Part shown: positions 58,211-64,000 of the stretch, piece after piece
How positions within the stretch are numbered: the first letter of the stretch is position 1
How the letters are laid out: every line of letters begins with the position of its first letter
Origin: Mesorhizobium sp. STM 4661
Lineage (GTDB): Bacteria; Pseudomonadota; Alphaproteobacteria; Rhizobiales; Rhizobiaceae
Assembly: GCF_000359125.1 (NCBI RefSeq)
Contig: NZ_CAAF010000066.1
Location: 22,857-86,856 of the forward strand
Direction of reading: 5' to 3'
Length of the DNA stretch: 64,000 nucleotides
Position numbers and translations under genes: made by a program
The notes under the pieces: generated by a model
Seen by the model: only the letters and a program-made list of their open reading frames with translations
The model's database searches: none
Told to the model about the DNA's origin: nothing

Positions 58211-59116
58211 GTGAAAGACCCCGCGCAAGCACCTGTCGCAAGCCCTTATCTCGCCGGCCCAGCCTTTGCAAACGCGCTGCCGCCGCATGTCTGGTTCGGC
58301 GTCAGCGCCGTGTTCCACTATCTCGGACCGGCTTTTGCCGTGTTGCTCTTCCCGCATGTCGGGGTGCTCGGCATGGCGTGGCTGCGCATCGCCAGCGCCG
58401 CCCTTGTCTTTGCGCCGCTGACCCGGCCGTGGACAGTGTTCGCTCGCGCCGACCGCTCGACCAGACTGCTGCTTCTGGCCTTCGGCGCCTGCCTCGGCGT
58501 TATGAACTGCTCCTTCTACCTGGCGCTCGACCGCTTGCCGATCTCGCTGGTCGCGGCGATCGAATTCGTCGGCACCATCGGCGTCGCCCTCGTCGGCCTC
58601 AGAAGCCCGCGCAATCTCGCGGCCCTTGCCGTCGCCGTCACCGGCACCTTGCTTTTGATCGACGTCAAATGGTCTGATGATCCGGTCGGCCTGTTCTGGG
58701 CCTTCCTCAACGGCGCGCTGTTCGTCTTCTACATCGTGCTTGGCCATCGCGTTGCTCGCGCCGGCGCCGGCTATGGCATCGCCGGCCTGGGCGCCGCGAT
58801 GGCTGTCGCCTTCCTCATCGTGCTGCCGGTCGGCCTCAGCGATGCGCTGCCGGCCTTCTCGGCCCCCTCGCTGCTCATCGCCGCCATCGGCGTCGGCATC
58901 TGCTCGTCGGTCATCCCCTACATCTGCGACCAGCTCGCAATGTCCAGGCTGCCGCGATCGAGCTTCGCGCTGATGCTGTCGCTGCTGCCGGTCACCGCGA
59001 CGCTGATCGGCGTCATTGTGCTCAGACAAATCCCCAGCCTCACCGATTGCTTCGGCATCGCGCTGGTGGTGGCCGGCGTCGCCTTCCACAAACCGGCGCC
59101 ACAAACCGACGAATGA
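58211..59116 (+). CDS. EamA-family exporter (RhtA-like)
   Basis: 301 residues from a GTG. About ten membrane helices. It contains PPHVWFGVSAVFHYLGPAFA then LFPHVGVLGMAWLRIASAAL, and the second EamA half has LFWAFLNGALFVFYIVLGHR. RhtA-like members export threonine or homoserine. It is divergent from an Lrp/AsnC regulator, which fits amino-acid export. No strong ribosome site precedes the GTG, so the start could be slightly different. Confidence 0.87.
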   Translation: MKDPAQAPVASPYLAGPAFANALPPHVWFGVSAVFHYLGPAFAVLLFPHVGVLGMAWLRIASAALVFAPLTRPWTVFARADRSTRLLLLAFGACLGVMNCSFYLALDRLPISLVAAIEFVGTIGVALVGLRSPRNLAALAVAVTGTLLLIDVKWSDDPVGLFWAFLNGALFVFYIVLGHRVARAGAGYGIAGLGAAMAVAFLIVLPVGLSDALPAFSAPSLLIAAIGVGICSSVIPYICDQLAMSRLPRSSFALMLSLLPVTATLIGVIVLRQIPSLTDCFGIALVVAGVAFHKPAPQTDE

Positions 59117-59120
59117 CTGA

Positions 59121-60032
59121 TCAGGCGAGCTTCTCCTTCAGGAAAGCGATCGTCCGCCCCCAGGCGAGGTCGGCCGCCTGCTTGTCGTAGCGGGCAGCGG
59201 AGGTTTCGTTGTTGAAGGCATGGTTGGCGCCTTCATAGACATAGGCGGTGTATTCGACATGGGCCGCGTCGAGTTCCTTCTTGAAGGCGTCGATACCGGC
59301 ATTGATGCGCGTGTCGAGCCCGGCATAGTGCAGCAGCAGCGCCGCCTTGATCTTGGGCACATCCTCGGCCTTCGGCTGCATGCCGTAGTAGGCGACGCCG
59401 GCGGCGAGATCAGGTGCATTGACCGCCAGCATGTTGACGGTGCCGCCGCCCCAGCAGAAGCCGACCGCCCCGACCTTGCCATTGCCGTCCTGGTATCCCC
59501 TCAGGAAGGCGACCGCTGCGACGGCATTGGCTGCGGTCTGCGCCGGATCAAGCTTGGAAAACAGGTCACGCGCCTTGTCTTCATCGACCGGCGTGCCGCC
59601 GAGCGGCGACAGGAAGTCCGGCGCCAGCGCCACGAAGCCTTCCAGCGCCACGCGCCGTGCCACGTCGCGTATATGCGGGTTGAGCCCCCTGTTCTCATGG
59701 ATGACGATGACGGTGCCGAGCTGGCCGGACTGACCGGCGGGCTTGACCAGATAGCCCTTCATGGCGCCGCCGCTGCCCGGGAAAGTGACCTCCTCGCCCG
59801 TCACCCGCGGATCGTCCTCGGCAACGATCGCCGCCTGGGCCGCATTCGCCGCCAGCAGCGGCGCGATCGTAGCCGCCGCCGCGCCCGATCCGGCAAGCCT
59901 GGTCAATTGTTCCATGAAACGGCGGCGGTCGAGCGTCAGATGCGTGTATTCGTCATAGGCATCGATCATCGCCTGGGTGATGACCGGTTTGGCAGCCTTG
60001 GCGCTTTCGGAACTGGCGGCGGACTTCGTCAT
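59121..60032 (-). CDS. Dienelactone hydrolase family protein, Tat-exported
   Basis: 303 residues. A twin-arginine motif DRRRFMEQL precedes a hydrophobic stretch AGSGAAAATIAPLLAANAAQA (about residues 35-68), an internal-type Tat signal after a 34-residue N-terminal tail. The mature enzyme has the nucleophile Cys in VGAVGFCWGGGTVNMLA and the catalytic His in YEGANHAFNNETSAARYDK. It would hydrolyse lactones or esters in the periplasm. It ends 4 bp after the convergent EamA gene. The substrate is unknown. Confidence 0.88.
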   Translation of the reverse strand: MTKSAASSESAKAAKPVITQAMIDAYDEYTHLTLDRRRFMEQLTRLAGSGAAAATIAPLLAANAAQAAIVAEDDPRVTGEEVTFPGSGGAMKGYLVKPAGQSGQLGTVIVIHENRGLNPHIRDVARRVALEGFVALAPDFLSPLGGTPVDEDKARDLFSKLDPAQTAANAVAAVAFLRGYQDGNGKVGAVGFCWGGGTVNMLAVNAPDLAAGVAYYGMQPKAEDVPKIKAALLLHYAGLDTRINAGIDAFKKELDAAHVEYTAYVYEGANHAFNNETSAARYDKQAADLAWGRTIAFLKEKLA

Positions 60033-60262
60033 GGTGCTCCTCGCTTCGGGATGATCTCGCTGCGCAAGATAGGGTCGCGACGTGCATGGTCCAGTCTCGG
60101 GCGAGTGACATGGCGAAAGCCCTCAAGCAAAGGATCGGCTCCAATCACATTTTGGTCATTTCCCACAATCTTGATGGTCCTGCCACAATATGAAGGGAAG
60201 CTGGCGGCCCGCGCCTGCCCCAACTTGGTCAGACAGAGGGGCTGGCTCTGACATTAGGAACA

Positions 60263-60556
60263 ATGCCCATGACCTTTCCTTCCCCAATCCTTGCCAGTGG
60301 GTTCGTGCTCGCCGCCGCTGCCTTTCTGCTGCTGCGCTCCGTGTTTACCAGACAATCGCTGGTCAAGGTCCGCAGCGACCGGCCCCGGTCTGCGAACACG
60401 AAAACCCGGGCTGAGGTGAATCAGGGAGCCTCGACCAGGCAGCCTGAAGGGCCATCTCGGGCTCGGCTGGCCCGCTCTCTTACTTCGGCAGCGTGTAGGC
60501 CATCACAAAGTCGCCCGGCTTGGTGCCGACCGAGCCATGGCCGCCGGCGACGATGA
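60263..60556 (+). CDS. Possible small membrane protein
   Basis: 97 codons starting MPMTFPSPILASGFVLAAAA, with one plausible membrane helix (about 8-26, ILASGFVLAAAAFLLLRSVF) and a basic tail. AGGA lies 4-6 nt before the ATG. The last 77 nt overlap the end of the PQQ dehydrogenase on the other strand and read like a shadow, so the true protein may be shorter or absent. It is the only candidate in the 447-bp gap 60033-60479. Confidence 0.25.
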   Translation: MPMTFPSPILASGFVLAAAAFLLLRSVFTRQSLVKVRSDRPRSANTKTRAEVNQGASTRQPEGPSRARLARSLTSAACRPSQSRPAWCRPSHGRRRR

Positions 60557-62792
60557 CCACGAACTGGCGCCCGTCGGCGACGGTGTAGGTCATCGGTGTC
60601 GACTGCCCGCCGGCCGGCAGCCGGGCCTGCCAGAGCTGCGTGCCTGAGGTCAGGTCATAGGCGCGCAGATAATCGTCGACGGCCGCCCCGAGGAAGGCGA
60701 CGCCGCCGGCTGTGATCATCGGCCCGCCAATGCCCGGCACGCCGACCTTGAACGGCAGCGGCAGCGGCGTCATGTCTTGGACGGTGCCGTTGCGGTGCTT
60801 GTAGACGATCTTGCCGGTCCTGAGGTCGGCGCCCGCCACATAACCCCAGGGCGGCGCCTGGCAAGGCACCCCGAGCGGCGACAGGAAGGGCCCCATCACC
60901 ACCGCGTAGGGTGCGCCCTCGTTGCGGTTGAGGCCCTGCTCGCTGCCGCGCCCTTCGTCCGGCGGCGGCACCTGGTCGCGCGGAATGAGCTGCGACTTGA
61001 AGGCCAGATAGGTCGGCATGCCGAACATCACCTGGCGGACCGGATCGACCGCCACGCCGCCCCAGTTGAAGGTGCCGAAATTGCCGGGATAGATCAGCGA
61101 ACCCTGCAGCGACGGCGGCGTATAGCGCCCTTCGTAACGCAGTTTCAGGAATTCGATCCGGCAGGCCAGCTGGTCGAACATGGTGATGCCCCACATGTCG
61201 GCGCCGGTCAGCGGCTTCGGATTGAAGCTCAGATCGGAGACCGGCTGGGTCGGCGCGGTGTGATCGCCTTCGATGGCGCCGCCTGGTGCCGGCACCTCGT
61301 TGACCGGAATGATCGGCTCGCCCGTGCGCCGGTCGAGCACGTAGAGATCGCCCTGCTTGGTCGGACCGACCAGCGCCGGCACCACGCCACTGGCCGTGGT
61401 GATGTCGACCAGCGTCGGCTGCGCCGGCACGTCCATGTCCCAGAGATCGTGATGCACGGTCTGCCGCACCCAGCGGAACTGCCCGGTATTGAGATCGAGC
61501 GCGGTGATCGAGGAGGAGAATTTCTCGACATTGGCGCTGCGACCCATGCCGAGCTGGTCCGGCGTCTGATTGCCAAGCGGCACATAGAGCAGGCCGAGCT
61601 TCTCGTCGGCGCTCGCCGTCGACCACATGTTGGGCGAGTTGTGGGTATAGGTCTGGCCCTCTGCCAGGGGTGTTGTCTGGTCGGGATTGCCCGAATCCCA
61701 GTTCCAGACAAGAGCACCGGAGTCGACATCGAAGGCGCGGATGACGCCGGACGGCTCCTCGGTCGAATAATTGTCGTTGACCGCGCCGCCGACGATGATC
61801 TTGCCGCCTGATATCAATGGCGCCGAGGTCGAATAGTAATAGCCCGACTTCGGAAAGGGCATGTTCGCCATCAGGTTCAGCGTGCCGCCCTCGGCGAAGG
61901 CCGGACAGACCTGCCCGTTCGCCGCGTCGAGCGCGATCAGCCGCGCATCGGAGGTCGGCAGATAGACGCGCGCGGCGCAGGGCTGGCCGGCGGCGATCTT
62001 GGCGTCGGCATAATAGGACACGCCGCGGCAGGTCTGATGCTGGCGGTCCTTGTCCGGCTTGACCTGTGGATCGTAGCGCCATTTCTCCTTGCCGGTCGCG
62101 GCATCGATGGCGATGGCGAAATTGTGCGGCGTGCAGATGTAGAGCGTATCGCCGACCTTCAGCGGCGTCACCTGATAGGTCGTCTCGCCGACGTCGTCCG
62201 GTCCCTTCACGTCGCCGGTGCGATAGGTCCAGGCAGGTTGCAGCTTGGCGACATTGTCGACGGTGATCTGGTCGAGCGGTGAATAGCGTTGGCCGTACTG
62301 CGTGCGGCCGTAATAGTGCCATTCGCCGGCTGGCACCTCGCCGCCGAGATCGGCGGTCGGGGTCACCTTGTCGGTGCTGAGCTGCCCGGCGATATCCTTC
62401 GGATCGGCCGTCATCGAATAGCCGGCCACCGCAAGCGAGGCCAACACAGAGAGAATCAGCGGCGCCCGGCCGTCCGGGCCGGTGAGGCCCCGCCGCGCCC
62501 ACGGCGTCAGCAGCCACAGCGCCAGAAGGACGACGATACCGCCGCGCGGGCCGAGCTCCCACCAGTCGAAGCCGATTTCCCAGACCGCCCAGCAAAGCGT
62601 GCCGATCACGATCGCCGCATAAAGCCACAGCGCCAGGGACTTGCGCCTGTAGAGCAACCAGGCGGCGATGAGGAAAGCGAGACCTGTTATGACATAGTAC
62701 CAACTGCCGCCCAGCATCGCCAGCCGGATGCCGCCGCCGCCAAGCGCCAGGCCGATGAGAAGAAGGATGAGGGAGGTGATGGTTACAGCCAA
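60480..62792 (-). CDS. gcd: Membrane-bound PQQ-dependent dehydrogenase (glucose/quinate/shikimate family)
   Basis: 770 residues from a TTG at 62792 with AAGGAG 8 nt upstream; a longer frame to 63005 exists but lacks signs of coding. About five N-terminal membrane helices (to residue about 120) carry the quinone-binding part. The beta-propeller begins near residue 150, with GEWHYYGRTQYGQRYSPLDQ, and includes ICTPHNFAIAIDAATGKEKW and VRQTVHHDLWDMDVPAQPTL, then GGPMITAGGVAFLGAAVDDY. It oxidises a sugar or quinate/shikimate in the periplasm and feeds electrons to ubiquinone. Which substrate is used cannot be told from sequence, so gcd is a family-level name. Confidence 0.85.
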   Translation of the reverse strand: MAVTITSLILLLIGLALGGGGIRLAMLGGSWYYVITGLAFLIAAWLLYRRKSLALWLYAAIVIGTLCWAVWEIGFDWWELGPRGGIVVLLALWLLTPWARRGLTGPDGRAPLILSVLASLAVAGYSMTADPKDIAGQLSTDKVTPTADLGGEVPAGEWHYYGRTQYGQRYSPLDQITVDNVAKLQPAWTYRTGDVKGPDDVGETTYQVTPLKVGDTLYICTPHNFAIAIDAATGKEKWRYDPQVKPDKDRQHQTCRGVSYYADAKIAAGQPCAARVYLPTSDARLIALDAANGQVCPAFAEGGTLNLMANMPFPKSGYYYSTSAPLISGGKIIVGGAVNDNYSTEEPSGVIRAFDVDSGALVWNWDSGNPDQTTPLAEGQTYTHNSPNMWSTASADEKLGLLYVPLGNQTPDQLGMGRSANVEKFSSSITALDLNTGQFRWVRQTVHHDLWDMDVPAQPTLVDITTASGVVPALVGPTKQGDLYVLDRRTGEPIIPVNEVPAPGGAIEGDHTAPTQPVSDLSFNPKPLTGADMWGITMFDQLACRIEFLKLRYEGRYTPPSLQGSLIYPGNFGTFNWGGVAVDPVRQVMFGMPTYLAFKSQLIPRDQVPPPDEGRGSEQGLNRNEGAPYAVVMGPFLSPLGVPCQAPPWGYVAGADLRTGKIVYKHRNGTVQDMTPLPLPFKVGVPGIGGPMITAGGVAFLGAAVDDYLRAYDLTSGTQLWQARLPAGGQSTPMTYTVADGRQFVVIVAGGHGSVGTKPGDFVMAYTLPK

Positions 62793-63019
62793 GATGATAC
62801 TCCTTCGACTGATGCGCCCCGCCGCGCGCCCATGGGCAACCCGGCATTGCGTCCCTGCCCCGAACGCAACTTTCTCCCGCCCGCCCTGCCTGTCAAGCAA
62901 GCCCTGCGCAATAGGTCGTGGGCCGACGTTTGACCAGGTTTGAGGGTTAACGGCCGAGATCGAGAACAAAACGTAGACACTTCTGGCCTTTCGCCGCCGA
63001 ATCACTACATTCGGGGGCG

Positions 63020-64000
63020 ATGTCCGGCTTTTCGGAAGACATGCCCTTTTTTGACGAACCGAATGCGCGGCCCGCGGCCCCGTCCGGCATCGCCGCGCGC
63101 GCCATGGCTGCCCGCGGCGGTCACAACAATGCGCCCGACTATCTCAAGGGATTGAACCCCGAGCAGCGGCTGGCGGTGGAAACCACCGAAGGCCCGGTTC
63201 TGGTGCTTGCCGGCGCCGGCACCGGCAAGACGCGCGTCTTGACCACCCGCATCGCTCACATCCTCGCCACCGGCAAGGCCTTCCCCTCGCAGATCCTCGC
63301 CGTCACCTTCACCAACAAGGCGGCGCGCGAGATGAAGCAGCGCATCGGCATTCTGATCGGCGAAGGCAATGTCGAGGGCATGCCGTGGCTCGGCACCTTC
63401 CACTCGATTGGCGTCAAGCTGTTGCGCCGCCACGCCGAGCTTGCCGGGCTCAAATCCGATTTCACCATCCTCGACACCGACGATGTCGTGCGCCTGATCA
63501 AGCAGCTCATCCAGGCCGAAGGTCTCGACGACAAGGGCTGGCCGGCCAAGCAGTTCGCCCAGATGATCGACGGCTGGAAGAACAAGGGGCTAGGCCCCGC
63601 CGACATTCCCGAGGGCGATGCCCGCGCCTTCGCCAACGGCAAGGGCCGCGAACTCTACAAGGCCTATCAGGAGCGGCTGCGGACGCTGAACGCTTGCGAC
63701 TTCGGCGATCTGCTCTGCCACCCGATCCGCATCTTCCGCGCCAATCCGGATGTGCTGAAGGAATATCACAAGCGCTTCAAATACATCCTCGTCGACGAAT
63801 ACCAGGACACCAACACCGCGCAATACATGTGGCTGCGGCTGCTTGCGCAGCGGCCGGATACTGGGAAGAGCGCCGGCGGCAGAGGCAAGCCGATCTCCCC
63901 CCTCGTGGGGGAGATGTCCGGCAGGACAGAGGGGGGCGACGTAGGGCGCAACCCCTCCAATGCAGCGGAATTCAGAAGCGGAGAGGCCGGCGGGACAGCG
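63020..64000 (+). CDS. uvrD: UvrD/PcrA-type DNA helicase, N-terminal part, with an in-frame repeat insertion
   Basis: 327 codons to the window edge from the ATG at 63020, with GGGGG upstream. Motif I is VLAGAGTGKTRVLTTRIAHI; TFTNKAAREMKQRI and WLGTFHSIGVKLLRRH follow, then motif II ILVDEYQDTNTAQYMWLRLL. Right after this conserved block the frame runs into a palindromic repeat (63890 onward) encoding GKPISPLVGEMSGRTEGGD, which splits motif II from the expected motif III. The frame stays open to the edge. The helicase acts in nucleotide excision and mismatch repair. The left gap 62793-63019 has no other feature. Confidence 0.92.
   Translation, partial: MSGFSEDMPFFDEPNARPAAPSGIAARAMAARGGHNNAPDYLKGLNPEQRLAVETTEGPVLVLAGAGTGKTRVLTTRIAHILATGKAFPSQILAVTFTNKAAREMKQRIGILIGEGNVEGMPWLGTFHSIGVKLLRRHAELAGLKSDFTILDTDDVVRLIKQLIQAEGLDDKGWPAKQFAQMIDGWKNKGLGPADIPEGDARAFANGKGRELYKAYQERLRTLNACDFGDLLCHPIRIFRANPDVLKEYHKRFKYILVDEYQDTNTAQYMWLRLLAQRPDTGKSAGGRGKPISPLVGEMSGRTEGGDVGRNPSNAAEFRSGEAGGTA
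63890..63937. repeat. Palindromic repeat arm inside uvrD
   Basis: CCGATCTCCCCCCTCGTGGG and the following 28 bases match the left arm of the element at 57421-57466, with about five differences. Only the left arm and part of the centre are in the window; the last bases, GGCCGGCGGGACAGCG, look like the beginning of the return arm. Confidence 0.85.

Overview
The window is GC-rich chromosomal DNA that reads as an alphaproteobacterium of the Hyphomicrobiales, most likely Mesorhizobium or a close relative (inference). Supporting signs are the two-piece, circularly permuted tmRNA with tag ANDNYAEARLAA, the alphaproteobacterial-type SspB adaptor, aerobic cobalamin synthesis (cobF), and families of palindromic intergenic repeats of the kind I associate with Mesorhizobium. 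There are no tRNA or rRNA genes, no CRISPR array, and no intact insertion sequence.

Layout. 1-2.6 kb: a RecD-like helicase cut by the window edge and a cobalt-type nitrile hydratase operon. 2.65-7.43 kb: a lower-GC island with an AT-rich leader, a 107-residue peptide gene, a cobalamin-binding radical SAM enzyme of the ribosomal-peptide maturation type, and a subtilisin-like protease with helix-hairpin-helix motifs at both ends. It is bracketed by an 18-bp direct repeat. I regard it as the main candidate for an undescribed peptide-modification system. 7.4-15.7 kb: an RND efflux pair, a decayed LysE exporter beside nested palindromic repeats, and ilvIH with an attenuator and a 16-residue leader peptide. 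15.9-23.1 kb: a flavin monooxygenase, DUF1269, a phosphonate-catabolic operon resembling tmpAB with a divergent LysR regulator, and a GNAT/XRE-cupin cluster.

23.2-35 kb: a HerA-type ATPase, a ParD antitoxin with a frameshifted ParE toxin, a GGDEF protein, miaA, serB, and the hflK-hflC-DUF2065-degP envelope-proteolysis cluster, then folA with a DUF4424 gene. 35-43 kb: cobF, molybdate uptake (modABC, a ModE-like regulator, a Mop protein), a TrmO-like methyltransferase, thyA, ssrA (tmRNA) and ddl. 43-49 kb: two MFS exporters beside LysR and TetR regulators, then sspB, whose product should deliver tmRNA-tagged proteins to ClpXP. 49-64 kb: a giant AsmA-like protein with a coiled-coil tail, a DyP peroxidase, a D-lactate dehydrogenase-type flavoprotein, a thioesterase, an Lrp regulator with a divergent EamA exporter, a Tat-exported dienelactone hydrolase, a PQQ membrane dehydrogenase, and a UvrD helicase gene (cut by the window edge) carrying a palindromic repeat in frame.

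Most of the sequence is ordinary core genome. The unusual parts are the radical-SAM/protease island, the repeat elements (one inside a coding gene, one nested in another), the ilv attenuator, and the decayed lysE and parE genes.
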